Source: Pantoea eucrina
Lineage (GTDB): Bacteria > Pseudomonadota > Gammaproteobacteria > Enterobacterales > Enterobacteriaceae
Direction of reading: 5' to 3'
Assembly (NCBI RefSeq): GCF_001691555.1
Contig: NZ_MAYN01000001.1
Span: forward strand, 248,001 to 312,000
Length of the DNA stretch: 64,000 bases
Positions within the stretch are counted from its first letter, which is position 1, and each line of letters opens with the position of its first letter. The position numbers and the translations under genes are program-made. The notes beneath the pieces were generated by a model. That model had not been told where the DNA came from and ran no database searches. It saw only the letters and a list, made by a program, of their open reading frames with translations. This document shows, piece after piece, positions 46,706-56,615 of the stretch.

Positions 46706-47824
46706 ATGAAATTCAGGATGCTGGTATTAACCACTGCTCTCTGCCTCGGCGGCATTACCGGCTGCGACTCATCGGAGCAGGCCGATATGAATGCGTCTCC
46801 GGCTAAGCCAAACGTTGTTACACAAACGCTTAAGACGCAGGAAATTTATATATCACAGACCTTTCCGGCTCGAGTCTTAGCCGTCAGGACGGCACAAATT
46901 CGCCCTCAGGTGGGGGGAATTATACAAAAGCGACTGTTTACGCAGGGCTCTGAAATTCAGCAGGGACAACCTCTGTTCCAAATCGACCCCGCGCCTTTTG
47001 AAGCGGATGTCGAAATGGCTCGCGCTGCGGTTGCTAAAGCGAAAGCCACTTACCAGCAGATGAGTCAGCGTGCGTACCGTTTCTCCCGGTTGCAGCAAAG
47101 CGCAGCCATTAGCCAGCAGGATTTTGATGATGCGAAAGCCAGCAGCGCACAGGCTGCCGCCGATTTAGCAGAGGCAACAGCCTCACTTAATCGTAAGACA
47201 CTGGATCTCAACTATGCCACCGTCCGTGCGCCCATCAGCGGCCGTATTGATCAGGAGCTGGTGACGGAGGGCGCTCTGGTCAGCCCGGGTGATTCGCAGG
47301 CTATGGCTACCATTCAGCAGCTGGCAAACGTCTATGTTGACGCACGGGTTCCGGCTCAGGCGCTTCGCGCTTTGATGAGTCAAGGTCAGCAGGAGGCTGC
47401 GCCTGTTGTCACCCTGCTTGATGATGCCGGTCAACCTTATGAACTGGCGGCAAAGCTTCTGTTCTCTGGTATCAGCGTTAGCGATGAAACCGGGGATGTT
47501 GTCCTGCGAGCTGAAGCTGAAAATCCACAGCGCACGTTACTGCCCGGCATGTTCGTCAAACTCCGTATTACCCGGCTGATTAATAAAGCAGGCATGGCCG
47601 TGCCCGAGCAGGCGCTTAACCGTAATAAAGACCAAACCACCGTGTGGATCATTGACAGTGCCAATAAAGCGCAGCGCATGGAAATCCAGACCGGTGAGCA
47701 GACTGCTGAAGGCGTGACGGTTACGCACGGCCTTAAGGCCGGTGAAAAAATTGTCGTTGAAGGGCAGGACAAGCTTCAGGAAGGGGCTGAAGTCTCTGTC
47801 CAGCCGGAAAATACAGCCAGTTAG
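46706..47824 (+). CDS. RND efflux periplasmic adaptor lipoprotein (AcrA-like)
   Basis: A 372-residue membrane-fusion protein. The lipoprotein signal ends in GITGC (lipid Cys at 20). The order is the hairpin and lipoyl domain (PQVGGIIQKRLFTQGSEIQQGQ), the coiled-coil (about 110-170), LDLNYATVRAPISGRI, and the beta-barrel with PGMFVKLRI. It starts 45 bases after the exporter stop and forms a unit with the 47858 pump. No outer-membrane channel gene follows, so it would use TolC or another. Confidence 0.93.
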   Translation: MKFRMLVLTTALCLGGITGCDSSEQADMNASPAKPNVVTQTLKTQEIYISQTFPARVLAVRTAQIRPQVGGIIQKRLFTQGSEIQQGQPLFQIDPAPFEADVEMARAAVAKAKATYQQMSQRAYRFSRLQQSAAISQQDFDDAKASSAQAAADLAEATASLNRKTLDLNYATVRAPISGRIDQELVTEGALVSPGDSQAMATIQQLANVYVDARVPAQALRALMSQGQQEAAPVVTLLDDAGQPYELAAKLLFSGISVSDETGDVVLRAEAENPQRTLLPGMFVKLRITRLINKAGMAVPEQALNRNKDQTTVWIIDSANKAQRMEIQTGEQTAEGVTVTHGLKAGEKIVVEGQDKLQEGAEVSVQPENTAS

Positions 47825-47857
47825 TTCAGCACTGTTCATTAAACACGGGAATATCTG

Positions 47858-50800
47858 ATGTCTCAGTTTTTTATCCGCAGACCCATCTTTGCGTGGGTTA
47901 TAGCGCTTTTTATTATCCTTCTGGGTCTCATTGCGATCCCGCAGCTTCCGGTCGCACAATATCCTTCTGTGGCTCCGCCCAGCGTATCCATTACGGTTAC
48001 CTATCCGGGCGCCACGCCAGAGACCATGAACGATTCGGTCATTTCACTGATCGAACGTGAGCTCTCGGGCGTTGACGACCTGCTTTACTACGAGTCAACC
48101 AGCGATACATCCGGTGTGGCGACGATTACCGTGACGTTTAAACCCGGCACGGATATCCGGCTGGCACAGGTCGATGTCCAGAACCAGATTAAAGTGGTTG
48201 AGCCGCGTCTGCCGCAGGCCGTACGCCAGAATGGCCTGAACGTTGAGGCCGCTTCGTCCGGCTTTCTGATGATGGTCGGCCTGAACTCGCCGAACGGTAA
48301 GTTTACCGAGGCTGACCTGAGCGATTACTTTGCGCGAAAGGTAACGGATGAACTCCGTCGTATTGACGGCGTAGGTAAACTTCAGGCGTTTGGTTCAGAA
48401 AAAGCCATGCGTATATGGGTCGATCCGGCCAGGATGATTTCCTACCGGCTGTCAGTCAGCGATATTACCACCGCCATCACCGAGCAGAATGCGCAGGTCT
48501 CGCCGGGCAAGCTGGGTGATTCACCGGCATTACCCCAGCAGCTCACGGCCTACCCGCTGGACGTTGATGGACAGCTTGGCACACCAGAGGCATTTCGACA
48601 GATTGTGCTACGGGCAAATGCGGATGGTTCGCGGGTAACGCTGGGTGACGTAGCCAAAGTCGAACTGGGTCTTCAGTCCTACGGCTTTGCCATTCGTGAA
48701 AACGGGCATAGTTCTACTGCCGCCGCCATCCAGCTTTCGCCAGGCGCAAATGCGGTGCGCACCTCGGAAGCTGTAAAGGCGCGTATGCAGGAGCTGGCAA
48801 AATCGTTCCCGGAAGGGATGACTTACTCCATTCCCTTTGACACCTCGCCGTTTGTTAAAATTTCTATCGAAAAGGTGGTACACACGTTCATAGAGGCAAT
48901 GGTACTGGTGTTCCTGGTCATGTACCTCTTCCTGCAGAACGTTCGGTATACCTTTATTCCGGCTATCGTTGCGCCGGTGGCACTACTCGGCACCTTCACC
49001 ATCATGATGCTGGCCGGGTTCTCTATCAACGTGCTGACCATGTATGGCATGGTGCTGGCTATCGGCATCATCGTGGATGACGCCATTGTTGTGGTGGAAA
49101 ACGTTGAACGCCTGATGGCAGAAGAGGGGCTATCTCCCAGAGACGCAACGGTAAAAGCCATGAAGGAAATCACCGGCGCAGTGGTGGGGATTACGCTGGT
49201 GCTTACGGCTGTTTTCCTTCCAATGGGACTGGCTTCAGGTTCGGTTGGCGTTATCTATCGTCAGTTTACTCTGTCGATGGCCGTGTCGATCCTGTTCTCT
49301 GCGTTTCTGGCTTTAACGTTGACCCCAGCGTTATGCGCCACTCTGCTCAAACCGGTTACGGCAGATTCACATAAAAAGAACCCTTTCTTCAGCTGGTTCA
49401 ACCGCACGTTTGATCGGATGACCGGGCGTTATGAAAATGGTGTGACGCGCGTAGTGCGCAAAACCGGGCGAATGTCGCTGATCTATGTGGTGCTGTGTGG
49501 CGTGCTCTGGCTGGGCTTTAAATATTTACCTTCGTCGTTTCTGCCTGATGAGGATCAGGGATACTTTATTACGTCAATTCAGCTACCTGCAGATGCCACG
49601 ATGGCGCGCACGGAGCAGGTGGTTAAGAAGTATGAAAGCATGGTACTGGGACGCCCCGGCATTGAACGCAACGTATCCATTCTGGGTTTCAGCTTCTCCG
49701 GTTCCGGCACCAACTCTGCCATGGCCTTTACCACGCTGAAAGAGTGGGATAAACGCAATGGTGCCACGGCGCAGGATGAGGTGAATAACGTCCAGAATGC
49801 CCTGGGCACGATCCCGGAAGCCACCATCACCAGCCTGATGCCGCCGGCCATTTCGGAGTTGAGTACGTCTTCCGGCTTTACGCTGCGCCTGGAAGATCGC
49901 TCAGGGCACGGCTATCCGGAACTGGTTAACGCGCTGAATACGCTTCTGGAAAAAGCCGGACAGAGCAAAGTGCTGTATGGCGTTTATATGGATGGCCTCC
50001 CGGATGGTATGGGCGTCAGCCTGAAGATTGACCGTCCGAAAGCCGAGGCGATGGGCGTATCATTCAGCGAAATCAATCAGACTTTATCAGGCGCACTGGG
50101 TTCAAGTTACGTCAACGACTTCCCCAATAATGGTCGTATACAGCAGGTCATTGTGCAGGCTGAGGCGTCGTCACGTATGCAGCTGAATGACATCCTTAAG
50201 CTGAACGTGCGCAATAAAAATGGCGGTATGGTGCAGCTTTCGGAGTTTGTTCGTCCCCTCTGGCAACAGTCGCCGGTTCAGCTTATCCGTTATCAGGGCT
50301 ATCCGGCATTCCGCGTTACCGGCTGGCCAAACTGGGGTTATTCAAGCGGGGATGCGATGGCTGAAATGGAAAAAATCGCCTCCACGCTGCCTGCCGGATT
50401 TGCTATTGAATGGACCGGTCAGTCACTGCAGGAACAGCAGTCAGCTTCAGAAGCGCCGATGCTGATGATCCTTTCCATGCTGGTTATTTTCCTGGTACTT
50501 GCCGCGCTTTATGAAAGCTGGTCAATACCGGTCTCGGTCATGCTGGTTGTTCCACTGGGGCTGTTAGGTGCCCTGATTGCTGTCTACATGCGCGGAATGG
50601 CGAATGACGCCTTCTTTAAGGTGGGCATGATAACCATCATCGGGCTTTCGGCTAAAAACGCCATTCTGATCGTTGAGTTTGCGCGCCAGCTTCAACATGA
50701 GGGTGAAGGTCTGATTAGCGCAACGGTGAAGGCAGCCAGGATGCGTCTGAGGCCGATCATGATGACGTCACTGGCGTTTACACTGGGCGTAGTACCACTG

Positions 50801-50962
50801 ATGCTGGCAAGCGGGGCAAGCGCAACCACACAGCAGGCGATTGGCACGGGTGTGTTTGGCGGTATGGTAACGGGTACGCTGCTGGCCATTTTCTTCGTCC
50901 CGGTGTTTTTCGTTGCGGTATTGAGTCTGCACGAAAGATTGCTCAAAAAGCATCGGGCCTGA
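47858..50962 (+). CDS. RND multidrug efflux pump, inner membrane (AcrB-like)
   Basis: A 1034-residue HAE1-family pump. The N-terminus FFIRRPIFAWVIALFIILLG is typical. The proton-relay Asp pair is in IIVDDAIVVVENVERL and the Lys partner in SAKNAILIVEFARQL. The two large periplasmic loops are present. Length and motif order are complete. Operon with the adaptor, presumably under the TetR repressor at 44463. Confidence 0.95.
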   Translation: MSQFFIRRPIFAWVIALFIILLGLIAIPQLPVAQYPSVAPPSVSITVTYPGATPETMNDSVISLIERELSGVDDLLYYESTSDTSGVATITVTFKPGTDIRLAQVDVQNQIKVVEPRLPQAVRQNGLNVEAASSGFLMMVGLNSPNGKFTEADLSDYFARKVTDELRRIDGVGKLQAFGSEKAMRIWVDPARMISYRLSVSDITTAITEQNAQVSPGKLGDSPALPQQLTAYPLDVDGQLGTPEAFRQIVLRANADGSRVTLGDVAKVELGLQSYGFAIRENGHSSTAAAIQLSPGANAVRTSEAVKARMQELAKSFPEGMTYSIPFDTSPFVKISIEKVVHTFIEAMVLVFLVMYLFLQNVRYTFIPAIVAPVALLGTFTIMMLAGFSINVLTMYGMVLAIGIIVDDAIVVVENVERLMAEEGLSPRDATVKAMKEITGAVVGITLVLTAVFLPMGLASGSVGVIYRQFTLSMAVSILFSAFLALTLTPALCATLLKPVTADSHKKNPFFSWFNRTFDRMTGRYENGVTRVVRKTGRMSLIYVVLCGVLWLGFKYLPSSFLPDEDQGYFITSIQLPADATMARTEQVVKKYESMVLGRPGIERNVSILGFSFSGSGTNSAMAFTTLKEWDKRNGATAQDEVNNVQNALGTIPEATITSLMPPAISELSTSSGFTLRLEDRSGHGYPELVNALNTLLEKAGQSKVLYGVYMDGLPDGMGVSLKIDRPKAEAMGVSFSEINQTLSGALGSSYVNDFPNNGRIQQVIVQAEASSRMQLNDILKLNVRNKNGGMVQLSEFVRPLWQQSPVQLIRYQGYPAFRVTGWPNWGYSSGDAMAEMEKIASTLPAGFAIEWTGQSLQEQQSASEAPMLMILSMLVIFLVLAALYESWSIPVSVMLVVPLGLLGALIAVYMRGMANDAFFKVGMITIIGLSAKNAILIVEFARQLQHEGEGLISATVKAARMRLRPIMMTSLAFTLGVVPLMLASGASATTQQAIGTGVFGGMVTGTLLAIFFVPVFFVAVLSLHERLLKKHRA

Positions 50963-50983
50963 CAGAGCGGTTTTTCGTAATGG

Positions 50984-51007
50984 CGCTGCTGACAGGCATC
51001 AGCAGCG
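50984..51007 (+). terminator. Hairpin after the RND pump gene
   Basis: CGCTGCTGA, six-base loop, TCAGCAGCG, a perfect 9-base stem 22 bases after the stop. A T-rich stretch follows after about nine bases. Confidence 0.6.
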
Positions 51008-51125
51008 TTAGCACGACTATTTTTCAGCATGGATAAGTTAGCCTGGTTACGTGACATGCGCCTCATTTCTGCCAGGCTTATACCCTACGTCAGCATTAAG
51101 GACAGATATAACAACTGGAGGGAAA

Positions 51126-51665
51126 ATGACTATCCGCGGTATTGAGCATATTGGAATTACTGTTGCAGATATTGAACAGGCAAAACAATTTTTCATTGAT
51201 GCACTCGGCGCTTCCGTTCTTTATCAGTTAGTGCCTCCAGAAGAAGCAGAGAAAAATATAGACGGCAAAACTATGCAGCCATTAAATGGTTTTCCGGGTG
51301 AGTTTAATCTGACCGGTCTGGCCATGTTGCGTCTCGCTAATGGATGTAACGTGGAGCTGTTTCAGACGCAACCGGTGGCAAAGGATCATCAGGCTAATCC
51401 ATCCCAGCCCGGCATCAACCATTTTTCTCTCTACGTTGACGACATTCACCAGACCGGTGAAAAATTACGTGCGCATGGCGCAAAAATGTTTGATGGCCCC
51501 TCAGACTGTTTTGCTCAGGAGCAGGGTAAAGGCAATCAGACATGGTTTTGCATGACGCCATTTGGGCTTCTCATTGAGCTTATTTCTCTTCCGGATGCCC
51601 TGAGTTATGATCCTTCCGCGACCGCTACGCGATGGATCCCCGCCTCGACATCATCATCTGAATAA
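51126..51665 (+). CDS. VOC/glyoxalase-like protein
   Basis: A 179-residue VOC-fold protein with GIEHIGITVADIEQA at the start, GFPGEFNLTGLAMLRL, NVELFQTQP, GINHFSLYVDDI and FGLLIELISLP carrying the metal-ligand positions. TGGAGGGAAA lies before the ATG at 51126; longer frames are unlikely. Convergent with the TetR gene at 51759. Confidence 0.85.
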   Translation: MTIRGIEHIGITVADIEQAKQFFIDALGASVLYQLVPPEEAEKNIDGKTMQPLNGFPGEFNLTGLAMLRLANGCNVELFQTQPVAKDHQANPSQPGINHFSLYVDDIHQTGEKLRAHGAKMFDGPSDCFAQEQGKGNQTWFCMTPFGLLIELISLPDALSYDPSATATRWIPASTSSSE

Positions 51666-51680
51666 AGAAAGCCTATTGCA

Positions 51681-51718
51681 CAGAGCATTGTTCAGCAGAG
51701 GCTGTTGTTAATGCTCTG
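51681..51718. terminator. Hairpin between convergent genes
   Basis: CAGAGCATT and AATGCTCTG are separated by 20 bases, between the VOC and TetR genes. The loop is long, so it is a moderate call. Confidence 0.45.
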
Positions 51719-51758
51719 TAGCACGCTTTTATAGTGATCGGTGTCGCTTAGGCAGGTT

Positions 51759-52361
51759 TCAGGAATGGGTATTAAAACAGAGCAGACCGCTGACCAGCAG
51801 AGTAAATGCCTGGATAGCTTTTGGTAATGCCTGTTGCGGATTGCCGCTTGCGGCCACCCATTGTGCGGCATTCAGTGCTGCGCCATTTAACAGCCAGGCG
51901 GCGGCATCCACATCTACCGGTTTGATTAATCCACGTTCGATCAGATCTGACATGCTCTCACGAGTGGCGTTGAGGCAGTTATTCTGACTCGGCCATTTTG
52001 CAGGATCGCCAAGAAAAGCGGGACCATCAAGCAGAACAATGCGCCGGACTTCTTCATCCAGCGCCATTCTGATATAGGCTACCCCTTCAGCGAGGAGCGT
52101 TTGCTGATCGTTTTCGGCGTCTGCCGCTTCGCGTTTAGCGCGTTGCGCCATTTCAGAATCTATCTGCGCAACTACCGCAGCCAGTAACCCTTTTTTATCC
52201 CCAAAATTATGATAAAGCGCTCCGCGCGTCAGACCGACACTGGCAGTCAGATCGTCCATTGATGCAGCGGCAAACCCTTTTTCAGCAAACGCTTTGCGTG
52301 CAGCTGAAATCAACTTCTTCCGGTTTTCTTCCATCGTTTCTGTGCGGCGTTTAGTAACCAT
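51759..52361 (-). CDS. TetR-family transcriptional regulator
   Basis: A 200-residue regulator with HTH at residues about 20-60 (FAAASMDDLTASVGLTRGALYHNFGDKKGLL). AGGAAGAG lies before the ATG. It is divergent from the RidA gene with two near-identical palindromes between them, its probable operators. Confidence 0.9.
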   Translation of the reverse strand: MVTKRRTETMEENRKKLISAARKAFAEKGFAAASMDDLTASVGLTRGALYHNFGDKKGLLAAVVAQIDSEMAQRAKREAADAENDQQTLLAEGVAYIRMALDEEVRRIVLLDGPAFLGDPAKWPSQNNCLNATRESMSDLIERGLIKPVDVDAAAWLLNGAALNAAQWVAASGNPQQALPKAIQAFTLLVSGLLCFNTHS

Positions 52362-52398
52362 ATGCTCTTCCTGCAGCTAACGCTGCGTATGCCATTTG

Positions 52399-52444
52399 AC
52401 ATACACGGCGTATGTGTGATTAATTTTACATACGCCGCGTATAT
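52399..52444. promoter_or_regulatory. Two similar palindromic operator candidates
   Basis: ACATACACGGCGTATGT at 52399-52415 and ACATACGCCGCGTATAT at 52428-52444 share an ATAC...GTAT design and have starts 29 bases apart. They lie between the divergent TetR and RidA genes. Confidence 0.78.
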
Positions 52445-52501
52445 TAATCCTTTTGTTTATGCCGCGCATCCCCTGACGCTAATCCCTGCAAAGGAGTCAC
52501 T

Positions 52502-52903
52502 ATGACCCAGCCAACACCTGTTTTTCCTGCTCATCGTCACGCTCTTTATGAGCAGCATGGCTATTCTGCAGCAATCCGTTCTGGCGATTTATTATTTGTT
52601 TCCGGACAGGTGGGCAGCCGCGATGACGGCACCCCGGAGCCGGACTTTGCAACCCAGGTACAGCGCGCTTTTGAGAATCTCAAAGCCACGCTTGCTGCGG
52701 CAGGATGTACGTTTAAAGATTTGATTGATGTGACTACCTTTCATACCGACCCGGAGAACCAGTTTTCAACCATCATGCAGGTGAAACAAACTATTTTCCC
52801 GGCGCCTCCCTACCCTAACTGGACCGCCGTGGGCGTTAACTGGCTGGCGGGATTTGATTTTGAGATAAAGGTTATTGCCCGCATTCCTGAATCTCAGGCA
52901 TAA
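52502..52903 (+). CDS. RidA-family protein
   Basis: A 133-residue YjgF/YER057c/UK114 fold protein (deaminates reactive enamines, or a related role). Features are AAIRSGDLLFVSGQVGS, ATLAAAGCTFKDLIDVTTFH and PYPNWTAVGVNWLAG. AAGGAG precedes the ATG. The Arg usually at the RidA site is not evident in WTAVGVNWLAG, so it may belong to a Rid subfamily without imine hydrolase activity. The TetR gene at 52944 follows after 40 bases. Confidence 0.87.
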   Translation: MTQPTPVFPAHRHALYEQHGYSAAIRSGDLLFVSGQVGSRDDGTPEPDFATQVQRAFENLKATLAAAGCTFKDLIDVTTFHTDPENQFSTIMQVKQTIFPAPPYPNWTAVGVNWLAGFDFEIKVIARIPESQA

Positions 52904-52914
52904 AAACGTTGACG

Positions 52915-52936
52915 AGGTAGAACGATCGTTCTACCT
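52915..52936 (+). promoter_or_regulatory. Perfect 22-base palindrome, TetR operator, with promoter
   Basis: AGGTAGAACGA and its exact complement are joined without a spacer. TTGACG at 52909-52914 and TACCTT at 52932-52937, 17 bases apart, look like -35 and -10 boxes, so the operator fills the spacer. Transcription would begin near 52944, the ATG itself. Confidence 0.85.
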
Positions 52937-52943
52937 TAGAGCC

Positions 52944-53510
52944 ATGAACAAAACAACAGGCAATACCCGGGCAAAAATCCTCACGAGTGCTGAGCAGCTT
53001 ATTTATCAGAACGGTATTCATGCTATGGGCATGGACCTTCTGGTGAAGACCTCAGGCGTCGCCAGAAAAAGTATTTATCGCCACTTCACCAGTAAAGAAG
53101 AGGTGGCATCAGCCGCGCTGAGCGCACGCGATGAGCAATGGATGGCGTGGTTCAGAACCGCTTCTGATCAAGGCAAAACGCCGCAGGATCGCATTCTGAA
53201 TATGTTTACCGTGCTGAAAAGCTGGTTTGAGTCAGACGGTTTCCGCGGCTGCGCGTTTATTAACACCGCCGGTGAGACAGGCAATCCTGACGACGCAGTG
53301 CGCCAGATAGCGAAAATCCACAAACAGAAATTACTGGATTACGTACTTGAGCTCAGCAAACAGATGAATGTTGTGCATCCCGACGCGCTGGCGAGGCAGT
53401 TGCTGATTCTGATAGAGGGCGCCATTACCGCATCCTATGTCATGGGAAGCGGGAGCGCTGCCGACGACGCACGCGACGTGGCAAAAATTTTACTGGATCA
53501 GGTTTCTTAA
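52944..53510 (+). CDS. TetR-family transcriptional regulator
   Basis: A 188-residue regulator with HTH at about 22-62 ([21 protein letters not shown]). The ATG at 52944 is chosen because the 22-base palindrome and promoter end just before it. A 23-codon longer frame overlaps the RidA gene and would place the operator inside the coding region. No ribosome site is seen before the ATG. The NTF2-like gene downstream is probably co-transcribed. Confidence 0.85.
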   Translation: MNKTTGNTRAKILTSAEQLIYQNGIHAMGMDLLVKTSGVARKSIYRHFTSKEEVASAALSARDEQWMAWFRTASDQGKTPQDRILNMFTVLKSWFESDGFRGCAFINTAGETGNPDDAVRQIAKIHKQKLLDYVLELSKQMNVVHPDALARQLLILIEGAITASYVMGSGSAADDARDVAKILLDQVS

Positions 53511-53568
53511 AACTCTTTTCTCAGCACCCTGTTTTTACTCATCAACCGGAATTTACAGGAGTTTTACT

Positions 53569-54045
53569 ATGTCTGATGCACACCTGCGCCCGCCGCTTCC
53601 CCCTTTTACCCGCGAAACGGCAACGGAAAAAGTGCGCCTGGCCGAAGATGGCTGGAACACCCGCGATGCCGCCAAAGTCGCACTGGCTTACTCAACGGAC
53701 ACGCAATGGCGCAACCGCACCGAATTTGCCCATAATCGTGAAGAAGCCGAAGCGTTTCTGGCCCGTAAATGGAAAAAAGAGCTTGAGTACCGTCTTATTA
53801 AGGAACTCTGGGCGTTTGATGGCAACCGCATTGCCGTTCGCTACGCGTATGAATGGCGCGATGATTCCGGTAACTGGTTCCGCTCTTACGGCAATGAAAA
53901 CTGGGAGTTTGAGGGCGATGGCCTGATGAAGCGTCGTTTTGCCTGTATCAACGATATGCCTATCAAAGAGAGCGAACGCAAATTTTTCTGGCCGCTGGGA
54001 CGGCGTCCGGACGATCATCCGGGGCTGACTGCGCTGGGGTTGTAA
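53569..54045 (+). CDS. DUF1348/NTF2-like protein
   Basis: A 158-residue SnoaL/NTF2-fold protein of the DUF1348 group ([51 protein letters not shown]). CAGGAG lies before the ATG. It follows the TetR gene by 58 bases. Function unknown. Confidence 0.83.
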   Translation: MSDAHLRPPLPPFTRETATEKVRLAEDGWNTRDAAKVALAYSTDTQWRNRTEFAHNREEAEAFLARKWKKELEYRLIKELWAFDGNRIAVRYAYEWRDDSGNWFRSYGNENWEFEGDGLMKRRFACINDMPIKESERKFFWPLGRRPDDHPGLTALGL

Positions 54046-54049
54046 TGGC

Positions 54050-54078
54050 GGCAGGGCAGCTCGCGTGGCTGCCCTGCC
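54050..54078. terminator. Strong hairpin between convergent genes
   Basis: GGCAGGGCAGC, seven-base loop, GCTGCCCTGCC, a perfect GC-rich 11-base stem between the NTF2-like gene and dsdA. No U-tract follows. Confidence 0.6.
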
Positions 54079-54159
54079 CGTCAATCGTCGTGTCATTCGA
54101 CCCGACTGACGACGTCACCGTCCCCTGCCAGGAGAGGATCCTGCTGCTGCATGCGTTTA

Positions 54160-55479
54160 TCAGCGCCTGGCTTTAGCGAGGTAGTGCTGCATTTCAGCGG
54201 CGGGGACCATGCCGCCGCCGGTTGCCCAGACAAGATGCGTGGCCTGCTGCAGCTGCTGCGGGGTGATCCCCCGCTGCGCCAGATAATCCGGGCTTGCCGC
54301 GACGCGCCGGGGTCCGGACATGCCCGCCAGCGCGGAGGGTTCAAGCTGAATGCCTTCCGTTTCATCCAGCATGACAAGCAGGTCATACAGAGTCCGATCG
54401 CTGATCGTATAGCAGCCGTCGATCAGCTGCTCCATCGCCCGCCCTACGAAGCCGGAAGCGCGCCCTACCGCCAGCCCATCCGCAGCGGTTTGATTATCAA
54501 TGCCGATATCCTGTACCGCAATGCGATCGTGCAGACCGGTACTCATTCCCAGCAGCATACAGGGTGAATGCGTAGGTTCCGCAAAGAAGCAGTGGACGTT
54601 ATCGCCAAAAGCCAGCTTCAGGCCAAAAGCGACGCCTCCCGGTCCGCCCCCCACGCCGCAGGGCAGATACACGAAAAGCGGATGGGATGCATCGACAGTA
54701 ATGCCTTTTTCTTCCAGCTGTGCTGGCAGGCGCAGCCCGGCCACGGCATAGCCCAGAAACAGCGTGCGTGAATTTTCATCATCAATGAAAAAGCAGGCGG
54801 GATCGCACTCAGCCGCTTTGCGGCCCTGCTCTACGGCAACGCCGTAATCCTGCTCATATTCAATCACGTCTGCCCCGTGCCCGCGCAGCATCTCTTTCTT
54901 CCACTGACGCGCATCCGCCGACATATGTACGGTAACGTGAAACCCGAGCCGGGCGCTCATTATGCCGATCGAAAGGCCCAGGTTGCCCGTTGAACCTGCG
55001 GCTATTTTATGCTGGCTGAAAAACTGACGATGCGCCGGCGAAAGCAGCAGGCTGTAGTCATCGTCTGGCGTGATGAGGCCCGCCTCCAGCGCCAGCTTCT
55101 CCGCATGGGCAAGAACTTCATAAATGCCGCCGCGCGCTTTGATTGACCCTGAAATGGGCAGATGGCTATCTTTTTTCAGCCAGAGTCTGCCCGGCAGCGG
55201 CGCACTCTGTTCCAGCCGCGCCTGCATCGCGGGTACAGGCACCATATCTGACTCAATAATCCCGCCGCTCCCGGCCGTTTCCGGAAAGGCAGCGGCGAGC
55301 AGCGGAGCGAAGCGACGCAGACGAGCTTCGGCATCTTCAGCATCTTTGCGCGTCAGTCCCGTATGCAGAAGTCCCCTGTCTGCCGTCGTTACCTTGTCGT
55401 TAAACCAGAGGGTTTCACGTAGCGCGATCAGATCGCTTACCACCGGCAGAGACCGGAATTTTTCAGTTAAATCAGTCAT
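54160..55479 (-). CDS. dsdA: D-serine ammonia-lyase
   Basis: A 439-residue PLP enzyme turning D-serine into pyruvate and ammonia. It matches E. coli DsdA throughout: the PLP-Lys is K114 in [14 protein letters not shown], the Gly-rich loop is in [15 protein letters not shown], and [14 protein letters not shown] follows. The ATG at 55479 has GAGAGTG upstream. It is divergent from dsdC, as in E. coli, but no dsdX permease gene is present. Confidence 0.97.
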   Translation of the reverse strand: MTDLTEKFRSLPVVSDLIALRETLWFNDKVTTADRGLLHTGLTRKDAEDAEARLRRFAPLLAAAFPETAGSGGIIESDMVPVPAMQARLEQSAPLPGRLWLKKDSHLPISGSIKARGGIYEVLAHAEKLALEAGLITPDDDYSLLLSPAHRQFFSQHKIAAGSTGNLGLSIGIMSARLGFHVTVHMSADARQWKKEMLRGHGADVIEYEQDYGVAVEQGRKAAECDPACFFIDDENSRTLFLGYAVAGLRLPAQLEEKGITVDASHPLFVYLPCGVGGGPGGVAFGLKLAFGDNVHCFFAEPTHSPCMLLGMSTGLHDRIAVQDIGIDNQTAADGLAVGRASGFVGRAMEQLIDGCYTISDRTLYDLLVMLDETEGIQLEPSALAGMSGPRRVAASPDYLAQRGITPQQLQQATHLVWATGGGMVPAAEMQHYLAKARR

Positions 55480-55689
55480 GGTCACTCTCAATCAGCATTG
55501 CGCATAAAAAGGAAATAGAGTGCTATTTAAATGCACCCGTTTGCAGGGTGACAAACGATAGTTCTTCAACTTAACATGAGCTCAGCTAACCCAAAATATA
55601 ATCGCGCATTACGTGATTTATCTGTCATGCGCACACCGGTTTAACAAATTAGTCACTCTATCAACCTGTTAACTGACAAGGGTAAAAAA

Positions 55690-56613
55690 TTGTCCTCTGC
55701 AATGCGTGAAATAAAGGGTGGCCAGCTGGGACGTCTTTTCACCTTTGAAGCGGCTGCCCGCCACGGCTCGTTTGCCGAAGCAGCGGCTGCACTGTCGCTG
55801 ACGCCCAGTGCAGTCAGCCACCGTATCAGCCAGCTGGAAAAAGAACTCGGCATCGCCCTGTTCATCCGTTTACACCGCAGGGTACTGCTGACCGAAGAAG
55901 GTGAGCGCATTTTCAATGCAATGAGTACGTCACTCGACTATCTCAACCGGGAAATTCAGGGCATCAGGAATCAGGGTTTCAGCGGAAGGCTTACGGTATA
56001 CAGTCGCCCGTCGTTTGCGCACGCCTGGCTTGCACCGGCGGTGGCGTCCTTTCTGGAACATCATCCTGCTATCGATCTTGTGATTAATACCGGAAACGAA
56101 CCGGTTGATCTGCATAAGATGGGAGCTGACCTGGCCATCTGTTTTGATGCTGACGTGCCGGACAGGTTTCATCTCGATCCGCTGATGGATGAACATATTA
56201 TTCCGGTATGCAGCCCGCGCTACGCTGAACAATTCAGGCTGGCAGACTGCCCGGAGAATCTGCGGGCCTGTCGCCTGCTGCACGATCGTCAGGCGTGGGG
56301 GGTGGATTCCGGAGCAAATGAATGGCTGTTGTGGGCAACGCACTTTAACGTGGATATCACGGCAGCACGCCGTGCCGAATTTGATCAGGCAGAGCTTGCG
56401 GTTGCGGCAGCGATAAACCATGCCGGCATCGCGATGGGACGTAAGACGCTGCTGAAACAGCGTATCGCCTCTGGCGAACTGATAACCCCTTTCCCCCGGC
56501 TGGCGCTGCTGTGCAGAGAACGGTATTACATCGCTACCCGCGCCGACAGACGCTGGCCAAAGACCGAAACCTTTATCCGCTGGCTGCAGGAAACCGTGGC
56601 GAAAGAGAGATAA
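55690..56613 (+). CDS. dsdC: LysR-type D-serine deaminase activator
   Basis: A 307-residue LTTR close to E. coli DsdC (AARHGSFAEAAAALSLTPSA at the HTH, TVYSRPSFAHAWLAP, LLHDRQAWGVDSG). The TTG at 55690 is chosen because AAGGGT lies about seven bases upstream, while the ATG four codons later has a poor site. It should activate dsdA with D-serine. Its stop is adjacent to the umuD remnant. Confidence 0.93.
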   Translation: MSSAMREIKGGQLGRLFTFEAAARHGSFAEAAAALSLTPSAVSHRISQLEKELGIALFIRLHRRVLLTEEGERIFNAMSTSLDYLNREIQGIRNQGFSGRLTVYSRPSFAHAWLAPAVASFLEHHPAIDLVINTGNEPVDLHKMGADLAICFDADVPDRFHLDPLMDEHIIPVCSPRYAEQFRLADCPENLRACRLLHDRQAWGVDSGANEWLLWATHFNVDITAARRAEFDQAELAVAAAINHAGIAMGRKTLLKQRIASGELITPFPRLALLCRERYYIATRADRRWPKTETFIRWLQETVAKER

Positions 56614-56615
56614 CT

